The notes: generated by a model from the letters alone, not told the origin. A stretch of DNA of 64,000 bases from Robiginitalea biformata HTCC2501 (GCF_000024125.1 NC_013222.1:2334501-2398500), one strand, 5' to 3'; positions 41,603-51,210 are shown, counted from the stretch's first letter. Program-made: numbers and translations.

Positions 41603-42172
41603 TTATTTAAAAAAGTATCCAACAGATAACATGACCACGGAGTTGGTCACCTTGATGTCACCTTCCGTGCTGTTGATATCCCCACCGAAGTAGTAACGAG
41701 CCCCGAAATTCAAACCGCCGTCCAGTTTGTATCCCAACCCGAGGTTCAACCCGATATCCGTCGATTTCACAATATCTTTGAAATCCTCTGTCTCTCCGTT
41801 GTCTTCCACTTCGGCTTTGAGCAGAATGCCCAGTTGCGGCCCGGCTTCCAGGCTCAGGCCATCGGCCACAAAGTATTTCAGGATCACCGGGATCACCAGG
41901 TAATCCACGCGCCAGATCTCATCGGTGTCATCCTCGTCTATGGCCCCCTGGCCGGAATAGAGCAGTTCCGGTTGGATGGCGAGTTGGTCCGTCAGCGGGA
42001 TTTCGGCCACGCCCCCCAGGTGAAAGGATGTGCGGCTTTTACCCCCGTTTTCAAAATCGCCCCCCAGACTTGCCAGGTTTAACCCGGCCTTTACCCCGAA
42101 GGCAATGTCCTGGGCCTGCAGAGCAGGCATTCCCAGGAATAGTACAATCAATACATACAGTGTTCGTTTCAT
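41603..42172 (-). CDS. Outer-membrane beta-barrel protein (PorT-like)
   Basis: This gene encodes 189 residues. The signal peptide is MKRTLYVLIVLFLGMPALQAQ. The mature sequence shows about eight strands with the usual pattern (FGVKAGLNLASLGG, 'FHLGGVAEIPLTDQLAIQPELLYSGQGA', 'YLVIPVILKYFVADGLSLEAGPQLGILL') and a C-terminal aromatic strand ending in YFFK. This matches the OMP_b-brl_2 family. It pairs with the lipoprotein gene downstream. No catalytic residues. Confidence 0.82.
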   Translation of the reverse strand: MKRTLYVLIVLFLGMPALQAQDIAFGVKAGLNLASLGGDFENGGKSRTSFHLGGVAEIPLTDQLAIQPELLYSGQGAIDEDDTDEIWRVDYLVIPVILKYFVADGLSLEAGPQLGILLKAEVEDNGETEDFKDIVKSTDIGLNLGLGYKLDGGLNFGARYYFGGDINSTEGDIKVTNSVVMLSVGYFFK

Positions 42173-42298
42173 AATGCTGATTTTTAAGTGTTCCGATAAT
42201 AGTTTCCGGGGGATTTTGGGTCAGTTCCAAAACTAGCAGTCCGGGTGTGACCCTGCTAACACAGGGGTTCCGAATACTGACAAATAAGTGCTTGGTGA

Positions 42299-45124
42299 TT
42301 AATCGCAGAAGGTGGAAGGAGAGGCCCCGTGGCGTTCCCGAAAGCACTTGGAAAAATAAGACAGGTTATTAAAGCCCACCCGATAGGCCACCTGGGTAAC
42401 CGTGTCTGCTTCCTGGCGGAGTAGCTGGGCAGCGCGGTCCAGGCGGAAGTTGCGCAACAGGGTCCCGGGGGCGGTGTTGGTCAGGGCCCGGACTTTCCGG
42501 TGCAATTGGGTCTTACTCATCCCGAGGGCGCGCTGCATCTGTGGCAACCCGAACTCGGGGTCTGCATGCTCCGCTTCCAGCAATGCGTGCAGGCGCTCCA
42601 GGAATTGCTGGTCCAGGGAGGTGGCCGTAACCTCTTCGGGTACCACGGCATGTGCCTGTTGCTGATAGTGGTCGCGCAATCGCTGACGCTGGCGTATGAG
42701 GTTGGCAACCCGAACGCGGAGTTCGCGCGTATCAAAGGGTTTGGTCAGGTAATCATCCGCACCGGTTTCGAGCCCTTCGAGTTTATTTTCCATGCCCGCG
42801 CGGGCCGTTAGCATAACCACGGGGATATGGCTGGTTTCGATACGGGTCTTCAATTTCTCAGTCATTTCCACGCCGTCCATACGGGGCATCATCAGGTCGG
42901 TGATAACCAGGTCCGGATTCCTGGATATGGCCAGTTTCAAACCTTCTTCCCCGTCCCGGGCCGTAAGGGTGCGATAGGCGTCAATCAAGCCGTCGCAGAT
43001 AAACTGCCGCATGTCCGGGTTGTCTTCTACCAGCAATACCAGCGGCAGGTTCCTTAGGTCCGGGGAACGGAATGCAAATGCCTTTGGGGGTTCGGCTTCC
43101 TGCAGCGTGTTTTGCGGGTCCTGCATTTCCCCATGTCCGCGGGTGCGGATGGCCCGCAGGGGTAGCTGAACCGTAAATCGGGCTCCTTCTCCTTCCTCAC
43201 TTTCCACAGTGATCGTTCCGTCCATCAGTTCCACCAGGTCGCGGGATAGGGCCAGGCCGATGCCGGAACCTTCCCGGTCCCTGGTCATGCCGCCCTGGGC
43301 CTGGTAGAACCGGTCGAATATATAGGGCAGGTCGCCGGAGGGAATCCCCCGGCCGCTGTCCGCCACCTGCATGGTGAGCAATTCGTCTTTATATGTGGCT
43401 TCAAATGCCACTGTCCCGCCGTCCTCGCAGAATTTAAAGGCATTGCTGAGGAGGTTGTAAACAACCTGTTCAATTTTATCCCGGTCGAACGATGCCCACA
43501 GGCTATCGGTGGGGATGCGGACGGAATAATCCATGCGGCGTTGGGCCGCGTGAGAGTTAAAGGCTGAGGCTGCCGCCCTCAGGCATTTGAATACGTCCCC
43601 TTCGGTAGGCTTTAACCGGAGTTCCCCCTGGTCAATACGGGAGAGGTCCAGTAATTGGTTCACCAGGCCGAGTACGCGCTGCGTATTGCGGCGGATCATC
43701 CGAACCTCTTCCCGGCTCAGGGTTTCCCCGGGGTTCTGTTCGAGTTTTTCAATCGGGCCTTTGATCAGGGTGAGCGGGGTGCGGAATTCATGCGAAATAT
43801 TGGCAAAAAAACCGGATTTCAACCGGTCGAGCTCCTGCAATTCCAGGTTGGAGCGCTGCTTGAGCCGATACTGGTTGTAGATCAGGCCTGCCAGCAGGAG
43901 CACCAGCAAGGACAGCCCGATAATCCCATTGCGTTCATTGACCCGTTTGTTGAGTTGTAATTGCTGCAGGCTCTTCTCCGACGCAAGCAGCGCAATCTCC
44001 TGGTTTTTTCTTTCGCTCTGATACCGCGCCTCTATCTCGTTGGTGGCCTTCAGGATATTCTCGTCATACAGGCTGTCGGTAACGCGGCCCCAATTTTCTG
44101 CGCTTTCAAATGCCCGCTGGTAGTCCCCCAGGGCGCCGTAAGCCAGGTACAGGCGCCGGTAGATCTTGCTGAGCAAATCCAGGTCCGTTACCGGCGGCTC
44201 ACGGTCCAGCAGCCGCTGGCAAAGATCAATGCTGCGCCTGTATTCCCCGAGGCCATAGGCTGTGACGGACAGGCTGTAGCCCACGGTGTTCACGAGCCGT
44301 TCGTTACCCACCTCCCGGGCCAGGGAATCCGCGCGCTGTAAGACCTCCCGTGCCCGCGCGTATTCGGACAATTCATTGAAGGCAATCCCCAGGTTGTTCA
44401 ATACGCGGCCCGCACCGAGGAGGTCGCCGGTAGCCTCTTTGATGGGAAGGGCTTCCCGATTCAGGGCAATGGCTTTCTCGTTTTGGCCAAGCTCCGTGTA
44501 AACGGCTGCGAGGTTCGTCAGGCAGGCCGATATCCCCGGCTGTATATCGAGCTGCCGCACCCGTTCAAGGGCCTCTTCGTAATTTTCAATAGCCTTATCG
44601 TATTGCTTTTGATCGGCATAGAGGCCCGCCAGGTAGTTGTACGCCTGGGCCTGGGTGTTTATATCACCGGCCTTTCCGGCCAGGTCGATGGCCTGGCCAA
44701 AGTAATCCACAGCGGCAGCCGGATCGTTTTGCAAGCGCTTAAGCCACCCCAGTTCGCTGTAGCAGTTGGCGATCATTTTTTGGTTGCCCGCCAGGCGGTA
44801 GTCGGCCAATGCGCTGACAAGCAGCGAATCCGCTTCCCGGTAATTGCCCAGCCCGGAGAGTGTAAAACTCTTGATGCGTTTGGAAGCTGCCAGTTTCTCG
44901 GTAAGGCCGAGTTTCCGGGCCAGGGTTTCTGTCCGGTTGGCGTAATCCAGTGACTTGTTGAGGTCCGACCGGAAATAGGCCCAACTCAGGTCGAGCAATA
45001 CCTGGACCCGGACGCTGTCTTCCGGGAGCCCCGGCAGGACCTGCAGCAGGCTATCCCGGTTGTATTGCCCGGCGCCGGCCGCATGCAGTGCCAGGAAGAA
45101 CAGCCAAAGTAAATGTCTCAGCAT
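42299..45124 (-). CDS. Hybrid two-component regulator: TPR sensor, histidine kinase, receiver, AraC output
   Basis: ATG 45124 gives 941 residues; TTG 45130 is possible. The signal peptide is followed by TPR-type repeats (~60-350) that should lie in the periplasm, one membrane span (~395-415), and a kinase with H-box SHEFRTPL (His445). Then come the ATPase (N- and G-boxes: NLLSNAFKF, GSGIGLALS), the receiver with phospho-Asp 743 (VITDLMMPRMDG) and an AraC helix-turn-helix at the end. The chain thus senses, phosphorylates itself and binds DNA. It resembles hybrid regulators of Bacteroidetes except that the sensor has TPRs instead of a propeller. A 463-bp gap upstream separates it from the divergent PD40 gene. 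Confidence 0.93.
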   Translation of the reverse strand: MLRHLLWLFFLALHAAGAGQYNRDSLLQVLPGLPEDSVRVQVLLDLSWAYFRSDLNKSLDYANRTETLARKLGLTEKLAASKRIKSFTLSGLGNYREADSLLVSALADYRLAGNQKMIANCYSELGWLKRLQNDPAAAVDYFGQAIDLAGKAGDINTQAQAYNYLAGLYADQKQYDKAIENYEEALERVRQLDIQPGISACLTNLAAVYTELGQNEKAIALNREALPIKEATGDLLGAGRVLNNLGIAFNELSEYARAREVLQRADSLAREVGNERLVNTVGYSLSVTAYGLGEYRRSIDLCQRLLDREPPVTDLDLLSKIYRRLYLAYGALGDYQRAFESAENWGRVTDSLYDENILKATNEIEARYQSERKNQEIALLASEKSLQQLQLNKRVNERNGIIGLSLLVLLLAGLIYNQYRLKQRSNLELQELDRLKSGFFANISHEFRTPLTLIKGPIEKLEQNPGETLSREEVRMIRRNTQRVLGLVNQLLDLSRIDQGELRLKPTEGDVFKCLRAAASAFNSHAAQRRMDYSVRIPTDSLWASFDRDKIEQVVYNLLSNAFKFCEDGGTVAFEATYKDELLTMQVADSGRGIPSGDLPYIFDRFYQAQGGMTRDREGSGIGLALSRDLVELMDGTITVESEEGEGARFTVQLPLRAIRTRGHGEMQDPQNTLQEAEPPKAFAFRSPDLRNLPLVLLVEDNPDMRQFICDGLIDAYRTLTARDGEEGLKLAISRNPDLVITDLMMPRMDGVEMTEKLKTRIETSHIPVVMLTARAGMENKLEGLETGADDYLTKPFDTRELRVRVANLIRQRQRLRDHYQQQAHAVVPEEVTATSLDQQFLERLHALLEAEHADPEFGLPQMQRALGMSKTQLHRKVRALTNTAPGTLLRNFRLDRAAQLLRQEADTVTQVAYRVGFNNLSYFSKCFRERHGASPSTFCD

Positions 45125-45593
45125 TCCCAATGAATCAAAATTTAGGCTACCCGTAAGCAGGTTTTATGGGGGAATGTCGGGGATGGGGCCATCCCGTACT
45201 AACAATCCGGGACCACAATGTGGTACCCGGGTTCCATTTTCTGTATCCTGCGGAGCATCTTGAACACAGGTGCCTGAAAATGAGTTGAATATTTAGCAAT
45301 TTAGCCAAAAACGAGTCAGTCAGGTGAAATTTCGAGGAGAAAAATCTCGATAAACGGCACTATTATCCGACCAAATCCAGGCGGATTTCACTGTTTGGTA
45401 CAAACCTCCCCGGATACCGATTCATTGATCGTGAGAATGTGGTCGTTACCCGAAACTGTGAAAAAATGATAGGGTATCTTATGAATTTTAACAAAATCCG
45501 CAGCGGTTTTGCCAAAAACCTGTGAAAAATTCATAAGGGATTCCTGCCTGCTCTTTTGACATTTGACTCACCGAACCCCAAAATCTGTGTGTT
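45125..45593. other. Divergent intergenic region
   Basis: 469 bp with no gene I can support, between the hybrid regulator and the PD40 gene. The sequence falls to a low GC content near the PD40 gene. It contains several direct short motifs (AAATTCATAAGG and TTATGAATTTTAACAAAATCCGC), which may be part of a control region, but no clean promoter was found. It is the likely target region of the regulator. Confidence 0.4.
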
Positions 45594-46871
45594 ATGAAAA
45601 GAATATTCACCCTTAAAAACCTCCTCGGTACCCTGTGCCTGCTCACAACCCTCAGCCTGAGTGCCCAGAGCGACAGAATTGCTGATGCCCGGCATACGGC
45701 CAGCCAGGAAGCCGACAAGCGCGTCGATGATTATCTGAAGCTGGTGAAGCTCGGGTATTCCGAACGGGAGATATACGAAGACCTCGGAAATGTAAACTTC
45801 CTGACGGAAAACTACGAGTCAGCGGCCTTCTGGTACCAGAAACTGGTAGACCTGGCCGGAATCCGCGCCATACCCGAAAGTTATCAGGAGCGCTATAAAT
45901 ACGCCATGCACAAGGCTGGCATTATCCAATATTCGGAAGTAGTGGCCCAGCGCGACTGGGTTTCCCGGATCAAAGACGACTATCAGATCGAGCGGAGCTC
46001 GCATGCCGCGCAGCTCACCCGATCTCTGGCGGAGAATTATAAAATGCCCGAATTCGGCCGTAACGATGCCTATCCGAATACCGAGAGCCTGGATGCCCTA
46101 CGGGCTCTGTCGGAAGCGGATCTCGTTCAGATGCAATCCGAGCGGGCGGCTGTGCAAAATGCATACCTGCCGCCGGTATCGGTAACGGCCGACGGGCGTA
46201 CCGCCTATTTCAGCAAAGCGGTGTTTGTAAAGCCCCTTTACGGGATTTTCTCCAAAAAACAATTGGTACATAAGATCTTCCGTGCCGAAAACATCAACGG
46301 CCAATGGGGGAATGTACGGGAAGTAGCCGTGGCCCCGAAGTACGCTTCGGCCATGCACCCGGCCGTATCCGCCGATGGATCCCGTCTGTATTTCGCCTCG
46401 GATATGCCCGGTACCTTCGGGAAATTTGATATCTACGTAGCCGATATCGGCAGGGATGGAAGCACGGGTGCCCCCCGGAACATGGGTGAAAAGATCAATA
46501 CGCGGAAGAATGATTTATACCCCAGCCTGGCTGGAGGCGATATCCTCTTCTTTGCCTCTGACGGCCACGACGGATACGGCGGGCTGGACCTGTACGCCGC
46601 ACGTGTGGCTCGCCGCAGTGTGGGGCTTGCCATCAATATCGGCAGCCCGTTCAACAGTATGGAGGATGAGTTTGCCCTGAACCTGCAAACCGAAGACGGC
46701 ATTGCCTATGTCATGTCGAACCGGGGAGCCGCCCGGGATGACATCCAGCAACTGGTATTCTCCTATTTCGACGCGGAGAACAACCACGTGGCCGAAAACC
46801 GGTACAGTTTTAAGGAAATATTGGCTACGGAGCCCTCCCAGTCCTATGCAAACACCATGTTTGAGGATTGA
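45594..46871 (+). CDS. Secreted PD40 beta-propeller protein, partner of PorP/SprF
   Basis: This gene encodes 425 residues. The signal peptide ends at LSAQ. An N-terminal TPR-like part (~25-110, 'YESAAFWYQKLVDLAGI') is followed by PD40 propeller repeats: 'AVSADGSRLYFASDMPGTFGKFDIYVADI' and 'LFFASDGHDGYGGLDLYAARV'. In the usual pair, the PD40 protein next to a PorP/SprF gene carries an OmpA-like peptidoglycan-binding C-terminus. Here the protein ends after the propeller, so that domain is missing. The PorP/SprF gene follows in the same direction. Confidence 0.82.
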   Translation: MKRIFTLKNLLGTLCLLTTLSLSAQSDRIADARHTASQEADKRVDDYLKLVKLGYSEREIYEDLGNVNFLTENYESAAFWYQKLVDLAGIRAIPESYQERYKYAMHKAGIIQYSEVVAQRDWVSRIKDDYQIERSSHAAQLTRSLAENYKMPEFGRNDAYPNTESLDALRALSEADLVQMQSERAAVQNAYLPPVSVTADGRTAYFSKAVFVKPLYGIFSKKQLVHKIFRAENINGQWGNVREVAVAPKYASAMHPAVSADGSRLYFASDMPGTFGKFDIYVADIGRDGSTGAPRNMGEKINTRKNDLYPSLAGGDILFFASDGHDGYGGLDLYAARVARRSVGLAINIGSPFNSMEDEFALNLQTEDGIAYVMSNRGAARDDIQQLVFSYFDAENNHVAENRYSFKEILATEPSQSYANTMFED

Positions 46872-46968
46872 TTGCCCGGAACTTTGACTGACCCACCTGC
46901 CGCCGGGATGCAACCGGCGGCGGATCACCCCAGGGAACACCCCCATCAACCCCGAAAAATACAACCCG

Positions 46969-48642
46969 ATGAAAGTCTGTAACCATTTCGACATCAAAAC
47001 GGCCGCTGTGCTGCTGTTTTCCCTGCTCTGCTTCGGGCAGTCCGTCCGAAGCCAGCAGACCGGAGAACCCGAGGGCGATTTCAAAGTAAAGAGCCCATTC
47101 CACAACCAGTTGTTTTTCAACAGGTTCCTGATCAACCCCACATTTTCGCTGGTCAGGGAGAATAAATCCTACCTGAACATCCTGCACAGGAACCAGTATG
47201 CCACCTACGAGGATAATATCCAGAATTATTACCTGGGATTCAGCAACAAGCTCAATGAGCGGACGGCCCTGGGGATTGGCGTATACGGTCAGTGGGAAGG
47301 CGTGGTCCAGGAATTCGGCTTCAACGCCAATTACGCCACCGCCGTCCGCCTGGGCGATAAAAGCAAATTGACGTTTGGCACCAACATCACTTATGTGAGC
47401 CAGGGGCTCGCCCGGAATCGGATCGTTACCCCGGAAACCGACCCCACCCTGGAGGAAAGCACCAAGGAGAGCAAGATTTCCGTCCAGCCCGGGGTGGCCC
47501 TGTCCGTAGGCCGCTTCGATGTGGCCCTGTACGGCAAGGACCTGATCCGGTACAACCAGACCACCAACGAGTTGCTCACCGGGTTTGAAGCCCGCAACCT
47601 CCACGGGGCCCTGCAGTATACCCAACCGCTCGGCGGGGCGTCCGGCCTTTTTGAGAACGGGCGGTTGATGCCGCTGGTCCAGGTTGGAATGGACGCCGAA
47701 GACCGCATTGCCTATATCGGCTCCCTGCTGCTGGACCTGCCGAATTACGGTTGGGTGCAGACTACCTACGACGCCACCTACGGCCTGTCCATGGGGCTCG
47801 GCTTCAACCTGAATCAAAAGTTGTCCCTGGGCTACCTGATGGAGAAGGATCTGTCGGATACGGGCTCCAACCTCGGGTGGAACCACGAGCTGTCCTTGGC
47901 CTATACCTTTAAGGACGACGAGGACAATGGGGAGATCTTTGTCGATGCCGGTACAATGAGCAAGGACAAACAAATCGATGCGATTGTGCGGAATTATGAG
48001 GACCAGTTGCTGGAGTTGCGCGCGGCCCGGGATGCGGATGCAGTGGTTAGCGAACAATCCCTGGCCTGGGAGAACCGACTGATCCTGGACGAACTCATGA
48101 TGCGCCAGGATTCCATCGAAGAAGCGCGAACTGCCCTTTTTGAACAGAAATTCGAGAGCCTGGTACGGACTATCCGCAATGAGATCCGCAACCAGGACCA
48201 AACACCCGAGCGGGTGGTGCCGCCTGCCGGGCGCAGGAATATCACCACTGCGGTAGCGGCTGCCGAGACCCGGAAGCCTGCCGCCCCGGAACCCTATAAG
48301 CCCGTGGCAAAGCGGGATTTCAAAGAATTACCAATACGAGCTAAAAATCGGTCGGATATCGTTGGGGTATCTTCTGGTTATTATCTGATTGCCAATGTTT
48401 ACAAGAACAAGAAGTATTTAAACGCTTTCGTAAAGTCATTGAAAGAGAAAGGTTTGGATGCGCGGCAATTCTATAACACGGAGAACGGGTTGTATTATGT
48501 ATATCTGGCCGATTTTTCATCCAAAGGGGAAGCCGACATGGCCCACCACACAGACCTGAGCGGGAAGTACCAGGACGAGAAGTGGATCATGGAGGTGTAT
48601 AATCCGGTTGCCACCGCAGAGGTGAGCTTCCAGGAGGAATAA
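46969..48642 (+). CDS. PorP/SprF-like outer-membrane protein with C-terminal SPOR-like domain
   Basis: This 557-residue protein has a signal peptide to about SVRS. Residues ~35-325 are a PorP/SprF barrel ('FHNQLFFNRFLINPTFSLV', 'NYYLGFSNKLNERTALGIGVY', 'SLGYLMEKDLSD', ending 'LSLAYTFK'). A coiled-coil linker (~345-400) follows, then a proline-rich linker, then a SPOR-like module (~475-545: GYYLIANVYKNKKYLNAFVK ... GLYYVYLADFSSKGEAD). The family is normally ~310 residues. SPOR domains bind denuded peptidoglycan. The barrel is linked to type IX secretion and gliding adhesins. The gene starts shortly after a TACAACCC motif. Confidence 0.85.
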   Translation: MKVCNHFDIKTAAVLLFSLLCFGQSVRSQQTGEPEGDFKVKSPFHNQLFFNRFLINPTFSLVRENKSYLNILHRNQYATYEDNIQNYYLGFSNKLNERTALGIGVYGQWEGVVQEFGFNANYATAVRLGDKSKLTFGTNITYVSQGLARNRIVTPETDPTLEESTKESKISVQPGVALSVGRFDVALYGKDLIRYNQTTNELLTGFEARNLHGALQYTQPLGGASGLFENGRLMPLVQVGMDAEDRIAYIGSLLLDLPNYGWVQTTYDATYGLSMGLGFNLNQKLSLGYLMEKDLSDTGSNLGWNHELSLAYTFKDDEDNGEIFVDAGTMSKDKQIDAIVRNYEDQLLELRAARDADAVVSEQSLAWENRLILDELMMRQDSIEEARTALFEQKFESLVRTIRNEIRNQDQTPERVVPPAGRRNITTAVAAAETRKPAAPEPYKPVAKRDFKELPIRAKNRSDIVGVSSGYYLIANVYKNKKYLNAFVKSLKEKGLDARQFYNTENGLYYVYLADFSSKGEADMAHHTDLSGKYQDEKWIMEVYNPVATAEVSFQEE

Positions 48643-49421
48643 CCCCTTCAAAATTGAGTCCGGATCGGAAATAGCGGCTGGCCATCTCCGGGGACAGGGT
48701 TTGCGCCCCAGAAAATAAACCCTCCCGGTAGCCCACCAGCGGTCCAGCCGTGGTCCGGTCCATCCAACGGACCCGATAGAAGTAAGGCCTGCTTTCCAAT
48801 TGCGGATAGCGGGCTTTATTTATTGCGGAACCAAGCCCTTTTGTTGCGGAGCCAACCCCTTTCTGTCACCTGGTTCCACAGACCGCCCGGTCTGTTTTTT
48901 GGCAAATTTTCGACGAACTGCACCACCGGCGTGCACTTGATCGAAAATTCCTGCAAATGCTCGGTGAATTAATTGAATATCCGTACTTTTCGAATAGATA
49001 CAACACAACCAGTTTACAACCCAAATCCCCAGAATCATGACGTACTTTTACCCCCGAAAGCACGGCACCCAGGATTCAATCCACACTGCCGGTTCCCGGG
49101 CAGACCATCGGCCCCGGGAATTTTCCGAAACGCAGCACCCGCTACCAGAACCCATGCGAACAGCCGGCCCCAACGGCTGAGTCTTCGCCGGAAGCGCAAG
49201 GCGCCAGCGTAACAGGATTCACCTGAAACCATTTATTGAAGGAGCTCAGGAGCAGGCCGGAAACGGACTGCGCCAGGGATAGTTTATCTCAAAAACTCCC
49301 CGCGAATCTGCCGCGCGGTTCCCTTGTGGCCCGTACCTCCGGGTAAAGGGCCTGGGATTCCCAGCCCAAACCGGAAGCGTTATTCAAACCCCAAACCCAA
49401 TACAACCCAAATCTTACGCTT
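48643..49421. other. Large intergenic region with one doubtful small frame
   Basis: 779 bp. It has a tandem near-repeat of about 20 bp (TTGCGGAACCAAGCCC, then TTGCGGAGCCAACCCC, near 48823-48863) and a possible 47-codon frame (listed separately). The last 35 bp before the response regulator gene contain TACAACCC. No tRNA or clear promoter was found. Confidence 0.4.
49037..49180 (+). CDS. Doubtful 47-residue frame
   Basis: The frame begins MTYFYPRKHGTQDS and ends in a Gly. It is listed because the same leader word TACAACCC precedes it (49015-49022) as precedes two larger genes nearby. The composition (many Pro, Arg, His) is poor for a protein, and a second frame overlaps it. Confidence 0.2.
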   Translation: MTYFYPRKHGTQDSIHTAGSRADHRPREFSETQHPLPEPMRTAGPNG

Positions 49422-50051
49422 ATGAAAACTACTACTTTAAAGGTCATGGTCATAGACAGCGATATCCGCTTTCTGGAAGCCTATCCTTATTATTTCAACA
49501 CCTACCGCGATTACGACCTCGCGGGGATCTATTCCTCTGTGGCAGAAGCCCTGGAGGACTATTCGAGAATCCAACCGGACATCGTCCTTTCTGAGGTACA
49601 CCTGCCAGAGGGATGCGGTGTGGCCGGGATTGCCGAATTTCGCAAACGGGATGCCGATGCCAAGGTCATCATGGTGAGTGATGAAACGGATTTCGAGACC
49701 ATCAAGAAGTCCTTTAAGCTCGGCGCGGTCGGGTACCTGACCAAACCGGTGAGCAAGAAACGACTGGAGCAGGCCCTGGATTCGATCAAATACGAAGGGG
49801 CTGCCCTCAGCCACGATATTGCCAAACAGGTGATCTCCATGTTTCGCCGGAAGCATTATGCCAATTTTTCGGAACGCGAAAACGAAATCATCGAATGCCT
49901 CGGGCAGGGGATGACCTATAAATCCATGGCCGAAAAACTGTTCGTGACCACCAGCACCATCAATTTCCACATCCAGAATATATACCTGAAACTGGATGTG
50001 AATTCCAAGTCTGAGGCCCTGCAGAAAATCAGGCAGCTCGAATGCGCCTGA
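49422..50051 (+). CDS. LuxR-type response regulator with Glu in place of the phospho-Asp
   Basis: This gene encodes 209 residues. The receiver (1-125) has VMVIDSDIRF at its start and the conserved Lys in GYLTKPVSKK. The acceptor position reads IVLSEVHLPEGCG, so it is Glu58 rather than Asp. The C-terminal LuxR helix-turn-helix (~145-205: SERENEIIECLGQGMTYKSMAEKLFVTTSTINFHIQNIYLKL) is intact. Phosphorylation at the normal site is not possible; the protein may be constitutively active or follow another signal. It stands alone between a long gap and a terminator; no kinase gene is adjacent. Confidence 0.85.
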   Translation: MKTTTLKVMVIDSDIRFLEAYPYYFNTYRDYDLAGIYSSVAEALEDYSRIQPDIVLSEVHLPEGCGVAGIAEFRKRDADAKVIMVSDETDFETIKKSFKLGAVGYLTKPVSKKRLEQALDSIKYEGAALSHDIAKQVISMFRRKHYANFSERENEIIECLGQGMTYKSMAEKLFVTTSTINFHIQNIYLKLDVNSKSEALQKIRQLECA

Positions 50052-50139
50052 AACGATAGTTGCTTTGTGGGATTAGCTGCTAGTTCATCAGCGCGGCGGG
50101 CCGTAGCCATAGCGGCCCGTTTCCTGGTGGCAAAAATGG

Positions 50140-50167
50140 AAAAGTGCTCCGGGAGGAGCACTTTTTT
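50140..50167. terminator. Bidirectional terminator
   Basis: AAAAGTGCTCC (50140-50150) and GGAGCACTTTT (50155-50165) pair over 11 bp with a GGGA loop. T-runs occur on both strands, so it can end both the response regulator gene and the convergent gene. Confidence 0.85.
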
Positions 50168-50192
50168 ATTTCAGAATCTGGTCGGAAACCGG

Positions 50193-50951
50193 CTATTGCC
50201 GATCGGCTGCAGCCACATCCGCGCCCAGGCCGCTCAGGTCCTCCCGGTACATCCATAACTCGGTGGTTTCACTGACTGAGGCGGTTTGCCAGTCTTCCAG
50301 GAATTTCGGAAAACTCCCGGAACCGTGGACTTCTTCAAACCAGGCGGGAAATTCGTCCCCTTCGCCCATAAAGGTCATTTTATCGAAGAAATCCACCCAG
50401 GCAAAATCCATCCCGTCCGAGGTGGCCATCGTATTGAAATAGATTCCGTAGGGGACATCCGCCATTTTTTGGGCGTATACCTCCCGTACCTGATCGACAA
50501 CGCGCATGAACGTTTCATTTTGGAACCGGGCCATGTCTGCGATAAATACATTCAGGTACTTCAGCTTAAAGTCCTCGCTGAAATTCGATTTGTCCGGATA
50601 GAACCGCCAGGTATGGGTGACCGTGCCGGTTGTATGGGCCAGTACGGCATTGTTCCAGTGGTCAAAATGGTCGCCGCCCATTTCCATCTCATCCATGGTG
50701 GCCCAGGTGTGGGGCCCCATAGTCCAGACATAGTTATCCGAGTTTACTCCGTTCATTACCCAGTAAACCCGGGCCCCGGCAGCCCCGTCCTGGTGGTATT
50801 TCTGGTTGTGTTCCTTCAATCCGGCCTCCAATTCGGCGATCTCGGCCATGTTGGGTGTAAGCATAATGTTCGTAAACATGGGGTACCCCATGGATTCCTG
50901 GGCGCATAATGCAAAAGGCGCCAGCAACAAAATGAGCATTAAATTTTTCAT
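50193..50951 (-). CDS. Secreted protein, unknown
   Basis: This gene encodes 252 residues. The signal peptide is MKNLMLILLLAPFALCAQ. The mature protein is rich in Trp, Met, Phe and Asp ('ARVYWVMNGVNSDNYVWTMGPHTWATMDEMEMGGDHFDHWNNAVLA'); two halves with similar strand-helix patterns suggest a dimeric alpha/beta-barrel fold. No motif of a known enzyme was found. It has its own upstream gap of 272 bp and ends at the bidirectional terminator. Confidence 0.6.
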   Translation of the reverse strand: MKNLMLILLLAPFALCAQESMGYPMFTNIMLTPNMAEIAELEAGLKEHNQKYHQDGAAGARVYWVMNGVNSDNYVWTMGPHTWATMDEMEMGGDHFDHWNNAVLAHTTGTVTHTWRFYPDKSNFSEDFKLKYLNVFIADMARFQNETFMRVVDQVREVYAQKMADVPYGIYFNTMATSDGMDFAWVDFFDKMTFMGEGDEFPAWFEEVHGSGSFPKFLEDWQTASVSETTELWMYREDLSGLGADVAAADRQ

Positions 50952-51081
50952 CGGTTACAATTAATTGGTTGATAGACACGGAACATTCCATGCCGATTGT
51001 GTGATGTTGGCGGGGGAGGGTGTCGCCCGGGACGGGGGCGTAAAGGTTCAGACAATCCCGGAAAAACCGGATTGTATCGGA

Positions 51082-51131
51082 AGAGATTCCCGCTACGGGT
51101 TTGCGGGAGCAGGTTGAGGGATCTCTTTTTT
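51082..51131 (+). terminator. Orphan terminator-like hairpin
   Basis: AGAGAT-T-CCC and GGGATCTCT pair around an inner CCCGC/GCGGG stem, followed by a T-run. The gene to its left runs the other way, so no known transcript ends here. It may belong to an unseen small RNA or to a leader of the exporter gene. Confidence 0.4.
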
Positions 51132-51210
51132 GTTTAGTATGCCCGTAACCAACCTAAGATACTAAAAATCAACCAGAAAATTGAGGTAATTAAAGAACTA
51201 AAATATCCCT

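Noticed and set aside
46825..48201. A 458-codon minus-strand frame opposite the PorP/SprF-like gene
   Set aside because: It starts inside one real gene and covers another; composition is unlike a protein family I know.
48587..49038. Two minus-strand frames of 70 and 72 codons after the PorP/SprF gene
   Set aside because: One overlaps the end of a real gene by 56 bp; neither has a recognisable start context or motif.
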